Below, piece after piece: positions 44,801-56,029 of a stretch of 64,000 nt of DNA (the first letter of the stretch is position 1; each line of letters begins with the position of its first letter). The notes beneath the pieces were generated by a model. The model was not told where the DNA came from. It ran no database searches and was given only the letters and a program-made list of their open reading frames with translations. Source of the DNA: Zantedeschia hybrid cultivar (Eukaryota; Streptophyta; Magnoliopsida; Alismatales; Araceae); the NCBI GenBank assembly GCA_030544215.1, contig JARZZO010000013.1, positions 42,667,196 through 42,731,195 on the forward strand, given 5' to 3'. The position numbers were made by a program, and so were the translations under genes.

Positions 44801-47800
44801 GCCGAAGAAGGAAGAAGAGAGGGGGTTGGAGAAGGAGAAGGCTAGGGCTTCGCGCCCTCACCCGGGTCCCCGTCCCGTCTTGGGAGAAAACACACAGCGG
44901 CGGCTCATTTCAATTCAAAATTCTTCTTCAATGCCTTCCCACCAGAGGGTACAACTCTATAAATAGAGTAGAAACCCTAACACTAAATACCAAAATGACC
45001 CTTATTCAAAATAAAAGACTAAAACAGAGCTAAAAGTTCAAAAAAAGAAAATACACCAATTGGGCCTCTAATGGGCCAAATAAAATATAAACTGGGCCTT
45101 CGGATCCGTTTCGGCCGTCCCTGGATTCCCATCATTCTCTCCTGGTTCGAAAAAATTCGTCCTCGAATTTTAAAGTGTGCCAAGATAAGTATGCGGACGA
45201 CTGGATCATCTGTGGGAGTCTTCAGGCAAAGGATCATCTCAAGAATTACAAATTGATCTGCTGCACATGAATCATAAAAGGTTTGCCATATCATGTCCAC
45301 TGGAGACTGTAGCAAATCGTACGGGTCATCGTGTAGGGTAGCAATCATCACACTCTCAGTAAGTATTGGACGAAGCTTTGAGTCAGCAAAAATATCATCA
45401 GCAATAAAATATAATCCTGCCTCGACAAATAACTCTTGATCCCATGAGATAATATGAACTGGTGCAGCATCAAGTAGACTAGCGCTAAATGCATTATCAG
45501 AGATGCGATCCAATCTTGATCGTTTAAACAATGCGTAATCCCAGCTATCAACCATACGTAAGACATCAACCTCGAACACTATATCAACGATCATATGCAG
45601 TCCAGAAGCAATGAATAGGTCGTGATCCCAACTAGTAACAGGTGATGGTACCACTTTAGCGAAACAAGCTAAATACAGCTGTTGAAGCTTCTCCCGATCC
45701 TGATAAGAGGCATTGAGAATACGAATGGAAGCCTGGTATCTCTTGGGTCGTAAAAGACAGTCTCGCCCAGTGGGATCAATCATAACTTGCCGCTCGTCCA
45801 TCCATTCTCTACCCAAACTGATATATGAACCATGTGGTATAATCTTGCACCATGCATCATCATAATATCTGACGCATCGGGAAGTGCTTTTGCTCTTTAA
45901 GAGACGAAAAAATGGCATATAGGCTTGATCTCCATAGACAATTATGTAGTCCGTATGGGAGATAGAATCCACAATAGATTGCGAGATAACATTGTCGAAC
46001 GGAATTGCATTAAGAAATATCCTAGCTTGCACGGAGTTGGGTAGCTCCACCTCAAAACTAAAATCCATAGTGAGGAAACGTACCTAGGATTCCAATTTGT
46101 AAGACAAAATTGGTTCGAATAGAGCAGATGACGTGCAGATCAATGCACCACTAGCTAAATAAATGATGGACGAGGTCCGCCTCGCTGCAAGGATGCCAAC
46201 GGTACGATCGGCGCAAGAAACGGAGCTCAAATTACCAACCTCGGTATGCGTGCAAAAAGTGGCACGCAAAACGAGGTAAAGCGGACACTGGCTGCTGTAA
46301 AATTAGTGTGCCGGGAGGCTGGCACGTAAATCGAGGCGGCTAACACGGGCCTCAAGATACACGATCGGGGGTCCTCGATATGCGTGCAGAAGTGGCACGC
46401 AAAACTAGGCAAATCTGGGATACAGCGCACTGGATCTGCTTTAGCCTCGTTGAGATGAATCCGACGGCACGAACGGTGTGCAAATCGGGGTCTGGAAAGA
46501 TTTCGAACGGCGAACCCAAGTGTCCTCGTAAAATGTGCAAGTGTGGTACGTAAAATGAGACACTGCTGTCGGGCGGAACGTACAGCGATGTCAGCCTCAT
46601 CGATACGATCCCAACACTGTAAGCGGCGCGCGAATCGGAGCAAAGATGTGGATCCGATGCTGGTGGTGCAATAGCAGAAAGTAGTGCACCGCCTGACACT
46701 GTAGCAGACCCCAATTAGGCACTGGCTCGCTTAATTGCTGCAGTTGGCTCGTGCATATGGCTCAGACCAAATAGTAGATGGTTCGGACCCGTGCACCACG
46801 GCTCGGACTAGTGACGAACAGGGCTCGGGCTAAACCGGGTCAAACAGAGTTTGACCAGGTCTAACTAAAGGGCACGAGCTCTTCGTTTGTCCACCCCCAT
46901 CCTTTCTGTTGCCCTCTTTCCTCTCCAAAACCCTAATCGCACCAGAGGTGGAGGCGGGCGGCCTCAGAGGTGACGAGGGGTGGCTCCGGTGGCGGCGGGG
47001 TGGGTGGCGACGGCGGGCGACCACGGTACTGACGGTGGTGGCGGCGATGACTGCGGGCCACAGTGGGAGATGGCGACGGCGGCGGTGTGTGTGGGCAGCG
47101 ACAGTGGCGGCGCCGGTTAGGGCCGACGATGATGACGGCGGTGCCGGCGAGTACCGACGATGGCGACATCGTTGGGAGCCCGATCCCGACCCTCCCTCCT
47201 CTTCTTCTTCTTCTTCTGTTGTGGGAGAGAGGAGGTGAGGGTGAAGGCGGCCGTGGATGCGGCAGCGGTGCACGCGGTGGCCGACGTTGGCAACGACGGC
47301 GAATGCTGCCAACGGCTGCGGCGGTGGATGCTGTGGCGGAGCTGTGGGAGCAGCCGCAGAGGTGGCAACGGCGGAACGGACCCCGGCGGGGTCTGTTGTC
47401 GGGGACGATGGCGCTGGCAGGGGGTAGGTGAGTCCATGCCCTCTTCTTCTCTTCTATTGTTGCAGAGACACGAACCGATGGAAAGAAGGGGGAGGGGATT
47501 AGGGAGTGGCGTGGTGGAGGTGCAGGACTTGGGTTGTGAGAACAACCCAAAGAGCCTTGCTCTGATACCAAGTTGATGCGGGACAGCAAGGGGGGAAGCC
47601 GAAGAAGGAAGAAGAGAGGGGGTTGGAGAAGGAGAAGGAGAAGGCTAGGGCTTCGCGCCCTCACCCGGGTCCCTGTCCCGTCTTGGGAGAAGGCAGCGGC
47701 GGCTCATTTCAATTCAAATTCTTCTTCAATGCCTTCCCACCAGGGGATACGACTCTATAAATAGAGTAGAAACCCTAACACTAAAGACCAAAATGACCCT

Positions 47801-49888
47801 TATTCAAAATAAAAGACTAAAACAGAGCTAAAAGTTCAAAAAAAGAAAATACACCAATTGGGTCTCTAATGGGCCAAATAAAATATAAACTGGGCCTTCG
47901 GATCCGTTTCGGCCGTCCCTGGATTCCCATCAAAACATGATCCAATTTGCCATCATTCTTTACACCTAGCCATTGAATAACAATATGGCTCCACATGGTT
48001 GGACTAATGTTAACCTGTGCAGTCAGGAGCCAAATTCATCTGCCCATCTAACCAACTTTCTATATGTTAACTTGACCACACATAGGGATTCTGGTTTCTA
48101 TGTATCTCCTATCTCCTATCTCCCATTAACTGTAAATGAACTTCCTTAAATACAGTTTGAAGCAGAAAATCAAGCTAATTAGACTTTACATATAAAGAAA
48201 ATATCCCAATCCAAGATTAAGTTTACAAGCAAAAGCTTTGAAAAGAATGCACTATATCATACATGCACCATTATATGAGCCATAAGTCCTGTTCAATGAT
48301 ACAGTCTAAAAGCCTTAAAAATAAGCACTATAGCCTCATGAAAAAAGAAATGTATATCTTCATTCACCATGGGGACAGATTAATAAACAGTGTGAAGACT
48401 GATTTCCAATGTGCAATTTACAGATCCACCATTTCACAAATATGACACATGCAAATCTTCTTCAATTGTTGCAACTTTTTTTTTCTCTTTAAGTCGGATT
48501 ACATTCCATGCACAAGGCAGAAAGCATGCCTTTCCATGCAAAAGTCACCCTATACTGTAGCTATAAGCTAGTCCAGTTATTCGAGAAAAACTGGTCAGGC
48601 ATAGGATACATGCACTATGAGGCGATTAAAGTCAGCGGATGAATCACAAAAGCCAATATCAGTGCGATCATAGCGTACTTGTCAAGAAAGGGGAAAAGTG
48701 ACTAGAACGTAGATGAGGTGAATGCTTACTTCAGAACGGTATTCCTTCTCTACAGCACCAACATTAGCTCCTGCATGTCGGGCTCCAACAAGCATGAATG
48801 CTGCAATCCATATCAGTTTCTCTAACATCTGCTTCTGGAAAGCTTCCTTGTCGAGGACCTGAAGCTCAATAAAACCAAATGCTAAAAAGTTTTTGCCACA
48901 TTTCATGTATATTAACAAGGGAACAAAATAAAAATAGTCCTATTGCTCCATGCCCAAATCTTAAATCTCCAAAGTGGACTGTAATATCTAATCAGAGCTC
49001 AGAAAAACATGTTCTTTCCACCAATGTCAGCATAGTTTATTCATGCTCAAGTTCATTCCAAGAACAGAAGGCGGATTGATAAACCCCTAAGTACCTTGCA
49101 AGAGAGGCCTCCAGCCTGCAGCCGCGCTGCCACCGCCGACGCCCACTTGCCGAACGCCGCCGTCAAGCCCTCCGGATTCGTATCAGTCTTCCCGTCAACA
49201 GGGGGCTCCCCGAGCTTCGACACGGCGAAATAAGCGAGCACCTGGTCGGCGTCCCCAAGGCCTTTACTCTGGAACCACGGCTCCAGCATCCCGTTCTGGA
49301 AGAAAACCAAATCTGCTAAAACATTAACCGCGCTCTTGGCATAGCTTTCAATTGAAACTTGCCTATAGCTCTCATCCAAAAACCACATCTTTCTGTTAAA
49401 TTTGAATGCTTTATAAGATTGGAAGCAGAAAAATTGCTTGAAATGGACACAATGGGCATCCATGATCCCACATTCCCATCCAAACGCCCATCCAGAGCAC
49501 TGGAAATCCAAAATGGAGACCGGAGGAGGGGGGAATTGGTGAAGGATGTGATCAGATTACCCTTCCACCGGGATTGCGGGGTGGCCTCGAGGACGGCGTC
49601 GAGGTCGTCGTTCCTGGTGCAGACGAGGATGGGGCCGTCGACGTCGGCCGGCACCGGCTGGCCTCTGCCCACCAACACGTCGCGGCCGTCGCCCATGCCC
49701 TGCAGCGCCCTCCCCACCCTGCCGCCCCCGACGATGACCGCCGGCACAACGGCGGCAACGGTGCTGGCGGCCATGCCCGAGGACGCCCTGACCCCGACCC
49801 GCACCCTGGCGCTGCAGCGCAGGCAGATGGAGGCGGCGCACGAGAAGGAAGAAGCGCCCAGTGTGGCTGCCGCTCCTGCTGCGGCCAT
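41852..49888 (-). CDS. Plastid-type NAD(P)-binding Rossmann-fold protein, 5 exons
   Basis: Exons are 49888-49561, 49312-49095, 48858-48730, 43852-43721 and 41965-41852. All are GT-AG, in frame, 921 bp, 306 residues. Residues 1-45 are Ala/Ser/Arg-rich like a chloroplast transit peptide. Next comes AVIVGGGRVGRAL, a glycine-rich dinucleotide-binding loop, then PILVCTRNDDLDAVLE, the second half of a Rossmann unit. Further blocks are DLVFFQNGMLEPW, KLIWIAAFMLVGARH and FKWRNGWFYSLTEKA. The layout resembles ketopantoate-reductase/6PGDH-like plant proteins, but I do not know the substrate, so the function stays open. Introns 3 (4,877 bp) and 4 (1,755 bp) are swollen by transposable elements. No coding damage is seen. 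Confidence 0.85.
42091..43690. repeat. Cluster of Tourist-like MITE copies in intron 4
   Basis: Several head-to-head and nested copies of the family at 20875-21710 fill nearly the whole intron. GTTTGGTGCAACTTCCATTT-type starts occur at about 42093, 42434, 42972 and 43090. Reversed ends such as GCCAAACACGCCC occur at about 42882, 42716 and 43375. Copies differ in divergence, so insertions happened repeatedly. None codes for protein. Confidence 0.8.
45019..46068 (-). CDS. Unrecognised 349-residue ORF with SWD repeats in the LTR element
   Basis: The ORF lies in the interior of the intronic LTR element and runs into its 3' LTR from about residue 312. I do not recognise the product. Residues 1-140 are a mixed hydrophobic/acidic region (IVYGDQAYMPFF, GREWMDERQVMIDP). 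Three copies of a repeat follow, starting SWDHDLFIASGL (146), SWDYALFKRSRL (175) and SWDQELFVEAGL (208), pattern SWDxxLFxxxxLxxIxD, spaced 29 and 33 residues. No zinc knuckle, DTG or RT motif is visible. It may be a diverged gag, a captured host sequence, or a chance frame. The repeat conservation at protein level argues against pure chance. Confidence 0.45.
   Translation of the reverse strand: MDFSFEVELPNSVQARIFLNAIPFDNVISQSIVDSISHTDYIIVYGDQAYMPFFRLLKSKSTSRCVRYYDDAWCKIIPHGSYISLGREWMDERQVMIDPTGRDCLLRPKRYQASIRILNASYQDREKLQQLYLACFAKVVPSPVTSWDHDLFIASGLHMIVDIVFEVDVLRMVDSWDYALFKRSRLDRISDNAFSASLLDAAPVHIISWDQELFVEAGLYFIADDIFADSKLRPILTESVMIATLHDDPYDLLQSPVDMIWQTFYDSCAADQFVILEMILCLKTPTDDPVVRILILAHFKIRGRIFSNQERMMGIQGRPKRIRRPSLYFIWPIRGPIGVFSFFELLALF
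46190..46640. repeat. Degenerate internal repeats in the intronic LTR element
   Basis: Blocks such as TATGCGTGCA.AAGTGGCACG (about 46240 and 46378) recur, with a weaker copy at about 46535. GATCGGCGCAAGAAACGG-like blocks occur at about 46205, 46465 and 46620. Copies are diverged and spacing is uneven. Confidence 0.55.
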
Positions 49889-51095
49889 TTGGCTCGGCCG
49901 GGGGGGAAGTGGAGTTCCCGGAAGTGGAGTTACGATTCTTTTAGCGTGGGGCGGGGCATGCACAGAGCCACTCGTTTCCCCGCTGGGCTTATCAGATTAG
50001 GCGAAGCATCCGAACCGTTCCATTGGTGGATCGAGCATCCGGACCGCTAATCCTATCACGACGTGGCATATCAGATTCATCCTGATCGATCTTCAAACTT
50101 AAGTTTGATGTCCTCAACTTTAGGTGATATTAGAGGATTTTGTAGCATGCTTAATATGCTATGTCCTCATTGTAGAGGAGTTTGTAGATAACAAGGTGGA
50201 AGTTATCACCTCGATTTAGCGGACAGATACATAGGAATCATATTTTATACCTGATAATCTTATCCAACAATTGTTAATAGGAGATACGGATTTGGGAATG
50301 TCAAATTATTTTAGGGATTTATGGGAAACATACATAGGAATCATATTTTATACCTGATAATCTTATCTAAATTATTATTAATACGTGATACTTGATCAAT
50401 TTGGTTAGTTCAATTGAAGAATAAAACTTGATTTAGTGTGAAATTCAATTGAATCAAGAAATTGCTCAATTTATTTTCAAAGACGAAAGCTACTATACCA
50501 CATCTTTTATCATTCTATTTACAACACTCATTAGGAGCTATTTAATCATTTGATCAATCTATGATATCAACTATTGAGGAGATATTTAACTAATTGCAAG
50601 GTTTTGAAATCAAATTATTCTGAAGGTTTTGTATTTTAAAATAAGAGAAATCAGAATCACTAGTTTTAGTTGACTTTCTCTTGAAAGTCAAAGTTTAATA
50701 GAGTGTTTGGTGGTTGTACCATGTGCCTTTAGAAATAGTTATTTTTGATATTGCTGTTAGTATTGACTACGTAATTGTATGCTCTACTAATTTTTGACAC
50801 ATATATTATTAAAAATTAATATTATAACATATTCAATGCAAGCCTAAATCTATACTAGAAATATTCAACGCAAGCCTAAATCTATATTTAAATGTCACAT
50901 TCTAGTCTTTAAGGATTTTAAGACTTTTCCTCTCTCTCTCTCTCTCTCTCTCACTTGTTAATTCTTTCCTTCCCCTTTGGCCATTCTCTTCTACATTCTT
51001 CTATATCAAATTTATTATTATTATTTTAGACTTTAAAATTATTACTATCACAAGTAACACTACATAAAAATTAATATTCTAACCAAATAGGTCAT
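49889..51095. other. Upstream region of the Rossmann-fold gene and AT-rich spacer
   Basis: No gene. A near-identical 40-bp block (core CATAGGAATCATATTTTATA) occurs at about 50229 and again at about 50331, about 100 bases apart. A CT microsatellite lies at about 50931-50953. Confidence 0.55.
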
Positions 51096-51099
51096 TATA

Positions 51100-52029
51100 A
51101 AATTAACTAGAACATTTATCAATTGGACTTTCGATCATAGTGGATATCAAGTAACACCTCATGATACCAAAAGACATTAGGGTTAAGTAACCCACTCATG
51201 AATCTTTTCACCATCAATTGCTGTATAGTTATAATCCTTCATCTATATAATGCTCTCAAGCGAATTTAAGATATAGTTTTACTGTCAAATCTAATCATGT
51301 TCGCTTGCGTGGATTAGATATTGTCTATATGTATCATCATAAAACTCTTTTTTTGATATGCAATCTAGCCTTGCCTAGAGATTTTTTCGGTATAATTATA
51401 TAGAGTATTTTTTCTCTAAATACTAAGAGTGAATGATTCTTTATTGAACAAATAATTGTCTTCCAAGATATCCCACTGAGTTTGAGTACTTGTCTGTTCA
51501 TAATCTCATGATTAGAGATCTATTAATCAAGATCAAAACACAATAGCATATCAACAATGTGTCTTTAGTGTCTTAGGTCTAAGGACCAATCAGGTTATTG
51601 TGACTGTGAATCCCTTGGTTCATAGCTAGTATTATGGCAACTAGAGATTCATTATTAGATTAGTTTAGTAAGCTCATTCATCAAAGAGCACTTACAAATT
51701 CATGTTAGTATCTCCACATAATTGACTATGAGATCAATTACTCTCATCTTATGAGCAAAAGTAACTTATACTAATCTCACTGAACATTTGATGTCCTTCT
51801 CAAGTATCTTCTAACTAGAAATAATTAAGAATATATGTTTAAAGAAAATTGATCTTACTATCATGATCTCATCATGATTCAATGTTCATTACATATATTC
51901 ACAGACTTCTTTATGAAATAACAAAGAATACATGACACCTAATGAATATAATGTCTTTTATTAATTATTGAGAATAAGAATGTCCACAATAGTCATGAGA
52001 TTGACTTGACGGATACCTATAATCAACAG
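51100..52029 (-). mobile_element. Decayed antisense LTR of the copia family at 425-1962
   Basis: Read on the minus strand, blocks occur in the same order as in the 425-1962 and 2397-3951 LTRs. These include the TGTTGATTATAGG start (52029), a 'CATGATGAGATCAT' block, 'GTTAGAAGATACTTGAGAAGG' (cf. the same site in the other LTRs), 'AAGGATTATAAC', and 'GGGTTACTTAACCC'. The left (3') end of the LTR fades out near 51100. It is much more diverged than the other two copies. Confidence 0.7.
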
Positions 52030-53350
52030 GACCTCCATCTTTCCTCATCATGCTCGAAGAATGCATCTACTATGACCTTGTAGGAATGGGATTTAGGGAT
52101 CATCAAAAGTGGACTGATGAATTTAGGGCCTTAGACTTTATTGAACCCACGTATTTGACAAGATCAAGCGATAGTATGTTCATTGGGATCCAATTTCCAT
52201 CCTTTCTTGTAATACCTAACCCATTAGGCGCCAATGAGTGATCCATTAGCAGCACTAATTTTGGCCCATTAGTAAACCTTTGGAAGGACTCTGAAAGGCG
52301 TCCATCAACCTAGACACTATTCAGAGGATTAGGCTCAGTCGAAAACCCATTAGAATCTCTAATAGGCATCTAGTTGCATAGACGTGATTTAGTCCAATAA
52401 CCTAGTTTTAGTTAGACTTAGAGTGTGACTTTGTTTGCAGAACTGCTTATACTAGAATAAGGTTTTAGGGATTTTTTAAAATCAGAATAAGAGGTATTTT
52501 GATTTGGTCCACACACATTAAAAGTCAATCATCAAATCCTGATAAGTATTTTGAGTTTGGCATGGAAAATAAGAGCATCAATGGCCCATACAATGACCAA
52601 TCAAGTTAGTTGATGCAGTGGCAACATCAAATGGCAACTACTGGATGCCAACTAGTTTTTCGGACCTGACATGTGAAGTGAGCTCATCATGCAGCAATCA
52701 ATAGAGGATCGAGACATTTTCGATGTGTTATTATTTACATCAAAAGACTAGATTTTGTTAAAGTAGTTAAGAATTTCATAAAATAATAGTGGTTATGATT
52801 ACTAAAATATGATGATTATTATCTACTTAACTTTTGAAATTATGATTATATATTTGCTTGACATGAGATACTTCTGCATACGATAATATGATCTCCTTCT
52901 TTGTTTAGTACAAAGATTAATGTCCATGCATGGTTTGGTGTGTACAATTGTCGTTGAAGAGATTTAAATTTTAACGTTCATGCATGGATAAATTGTCTTA
53001 TGTTAAAAGATTTGCATACTTGTCCATATTTTGGTACTCTGCGATTTGCTCATGTTGTATTCCTTTCAAATGTTGAAATTTTGATATACTTCTAAGTGAT
53101 TACTTATATGATAAACCATGTGTCCACTAGGTTGAAAGTTGTCATTTACTATTAATGTTGGCACCACCTGCGAAGCCAAAGCCACACTTGGTTATAGCTT
53201 GCCATCATAGTGCTAGTATGCTTGATGTACATCCATGTAGTATGCCGAACCTTATGGAACTGCAAAAGCATACCATAGATAAATCACATAAGCAAGACAA
53301 AAATTTAACATGGTTCGGTCATTTGTGACCTACATCCACGGGCTGAAACC
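52030..53350. other. AT-rich spacer without a recognised gene
   Basis: The short open frame at 52050-52241 shows no family features. Nothing else could be supported. Confidence 0.5.
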
Positions 53351-53359
53351 AAGGAAAAA

Positions 53360-53690
53360 GAGTAAGACTTGCTATAATGACGGTGCGTGCTGCACGCACC
53401 GTCATTGTAGTGGGTTAAAAGAAAAATATATATTTTTCTAGGTCACCTCCGATGTGTCATAATCGTCCGTACAATGCAATGTCTGATCGGCCGACCCAAA
53501 AAAAATTTAAAAAATAAAAAAAACTCGATTTTTTATTTTCCAAATTTTTTAGAGTCGTCGGATCGGACAAAAAAAAGTACGGACAACTAGGGCACCTCAG
53601 GGGCGACTTAAAAAAAAAAACAATTCCTTTTTTTAACCTACTGCAATGATAGTGCATGCAGCACGCACCTCATTGCAGCATGTATTACTC
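53360..53690. mobile_element. Mutator-type MITE with palindromic termini
   Basis: The ends GAGTAAGACTTGCTATAATGA and, reversed, GAGTAATACATGCTGCAATGA begin inverted repeats of about 60 bp. The 9-bp flanks AAGGAAAAA (53351-53359) and AAGGAAAAG (53691-53699) match at eight positions. The left arm holds GACGGTGCGTGC-T-GCACGCACCGTC, an almost perfect hairpin; the right arm holds a weaker version around GTGCATGCAGCACGCAC. Confidence 0.85.
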
Positions 53691-54298
53691 AAGGAAAAGA
53701 GATCCACTATGTTAAAATGCTTTACAATGGATCTTAGAGAAACCTCTTCTTATGACTCTTTCAACAACCTTCTCCTCTCTACATCATGCTTAGGCCTACC
53801 CAAACAAACCATAATGGATGACTGTAAGTAGAGCAAGACTGAAAAACCAAGTTGAATTAGGACATTAGGCTTGTGCTAGTCCTGATAGGATCAGGTCACC
53901 CAATCAGTCTGAATCCAACTAGAACTAAGACATCACCAATGCAGTAGAATGTCATAGACTAATAGTTATCACCATAACAATGACAAACACCATCAACTAC
54001 AACATACTCTTCTGAGGAACTTTTGTCATGATAAGCCTACACATAACTTAATTCCTTGGTTGTGAAGCAGTATTGTCTGCTTTTTCTCCTTCCAGATCGA
54101 GCACTAAATATGTGAAACAATCTCAAACAGCTTCCACTTCCGTCTTCTAGAGATTAAGAGTAACCATATTAGATCAACCAACGACAATTGCTGGAGGAGT
54201 TTGTCGACCATGTATAGATGGTTGAAAGAAAGGTGGGCTGCAAAAGAAAGACGAGTTATAATTAAAAATAACACATTAAAATGACTTGAGATAGCTAA

Positions 54299-54987
54299 CG
54301 CCCTGTTTGGTTGGAGTATCATAATTGATACAATATTAATTTTGATATTGATATTTTTGAAATATTGAATATCAATATCAAAATTGATATGATACAATAT
54401 TATGGTGTTTGGATAAAGTTGTATCAATATCAAAAGTGGTATAAGAGACTGTTTGGATGACTTTTCTTATTTATTTTAATTTACTATAATAACTATGTGG
54501 TCATTTTGGTGTGCTGTAAAATTTATAAAACATCATAAACTACTATAAAGTAATATCTTCTTCTACTTGGTGTGCTATAAATATTTTTAATCATGACAAT
54601 ATTTTTAAAATTAAGTTTTTAACATTGTTTCATGTGTAAATAAAATCAAATTGTACTTAAATACTATTGATTTTATGTTAAAAAATAAAATTATGAGCAA
54701 TTACGAACAAAGCACAATGCTGAAAGTCTAAATCTTAAAACAAATACAAGCAGGTGGAGAAGTTGGTGGTGGAGAGGAAGAGAGGTGAGGGGAGGAGATG
54801 CAGACGTCAGACACCGCTCCCTTCGATAAGCCTGTATTAAATCTGTTAACTATTAGGTATTAGGGTCTTTAATGAGTGTAACTTTTAAAATTAATATAGG
54901 TAACCAAACACCTAATTTAAGTGCTTTTAATATTAATATTAAAAGTAATAGTGATATACCCAGTTAATAGCGTCACCAAACAGGGCG
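54299..54987. mobile_element. PIF/Harbinger (Tourist-like) MITE
   Basis: Perfect terminal inverted repeats CGCCCTGTTTGG/CCAAACAGGGCG are flanked by TAA at 54296-54298 and 54988-54990. It is 689 bp, AT-rich and non-coding. Confidence 0.9.
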
Positions 54988-54990
54988 TAA

Positions 54991-55680
54991 ACTAGGTTCC
55001 AAACTATTCATACCTGGGGATGGAGGCGATTATGGACCAATTGAAAGGGAAAAAATTCATACAAAGGCTTGTCACCCTGTAGCCATGCTCCAGCAACATT
55101 ACACAGTGATCTACTGTACTGTCCTCGCAAGGAGGGAAGGAGGCTCTTCTCCCTTCCAACTTCCAAGCTTTCCAGGCCACAACAGCAATTATCTAAGAAA
55201 AGGGCCATGCAAATTCTGACTTCTGACACTGAAGCCCATGCGACTAGCCAATTTTTTAGAAATATGATTTTTTGTGCCTTGTTAAAAAATCATAAGCTTT
55301 ATGACCCCTTGAGACTGTATGCTAACGAAATGTATTCTCAGAATTGAGGTTTTATCACTGAGTTCCAACAAGCCCGCGAAGCTAAACATTCAGACGGACG
55401 TCACTTTCAAGTGCCTGCGGAAGAAGAAATAAAATGGACATTACAATAATACTGATGAACCACTCGTGATGCATCCAAGGGAATCGATGTTTTCAAATAA
55501 TAGAGCAAGAGGGAGGTAGTACATTAGTGATTTAGTTCAAGAAATAGCAAGGCACAAAGACGAGTAGTCTCATTGTTATCATCACCAACACAACCTTGTG
55601 GCATCTTCTCCAGACGCCCAGACAGAACCATGGTTCAAGATCCCACTGACCATTTTCTACCTTGTCACGAAGCAGGTTAC
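54991..55680. other. Spacer without a recognised gene
   Basis: Short frames on both strands near 55008-55347 show no family features. Confidence 0.5.
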
Positions 55681-55689
55681 GACTGTATC

Positions 55690-55888
55690 CAGTGGCGGAT
55701 CCAATATTGATTCAGTGGAGTTTTGGGACTCCACTGGATTTTGCCAAGTTCATTGGCCTAGTCCAATGTAATATAGTTCGGAATCCCACTGACTCAGCCC
55801 AGGATCTTGTATAGTCTACTGACCCAGTCATAGTTATGACTTAATGTCCGAGTGACCCCACTAGACAAAATTTCTAAGTCCGTCATTA
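55690..55888. mobile_element. hAT-type MITE
   Basis: The start CAGTGGCGGATCC and reversed end TAATGACGGACTT are flanked by ACTGTATC (55682-55689) and ACTGCATC (55889-55896), an 8-bp TSD with one change. It is 199 bp, in inverse orientation to its close relative at 30920-31152. Confidence 0.85.
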
Positions 55889-56029
55889 ACTGCATCCTAT
55901 TGGTTTGAAATGTAAGCTTATCAGTTCATGTTATGACAAGCCGCTGGGACAGTAGCCAACAGTAGTGCACGAAGAGTTGAGTCATAACCCAATTTCAGAC
56001 AGATGGAAAGTGGCCTCCGAATTCCCAGA

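Larger units (their letters stand above)
44777..47932 (-). mobile_element. Non-autonomous LTR retrotransposon in intron 3
   Basis: Two near-identical direct repeats, 44777-45134 (3' LTR) and 47574-47932 (5' LTR), read TGATGGGAAT...CCGCATCA on the minus strand. TGGTATCAGAGC (47559-47570, minus), matching initiator tRNA-Met, lies next to the 5' LTR. A purine tract (AGGAGAGAA) precedes the 3' LTR. The region before it (GAGGACGAATTTTTTCG) is typical of chromovirus 3' ends. No gag, protease, RT or integrase is recognisable; the interior holds a GC-rich block (46905-47430), degenerate tandem repeats (46190-46640) and the ORF below. Near-identical LTRs suggest recent insertion. No 5-bp TSD was found. 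Confidence 0.85.

Noticed and set aside
46830..47664. Pro/Arg-rich frames on both strands
   Set aside because: They lie in the GC-rich interior of the LTR element, overlap each other and show no domain; noted only as possible captured sequence.
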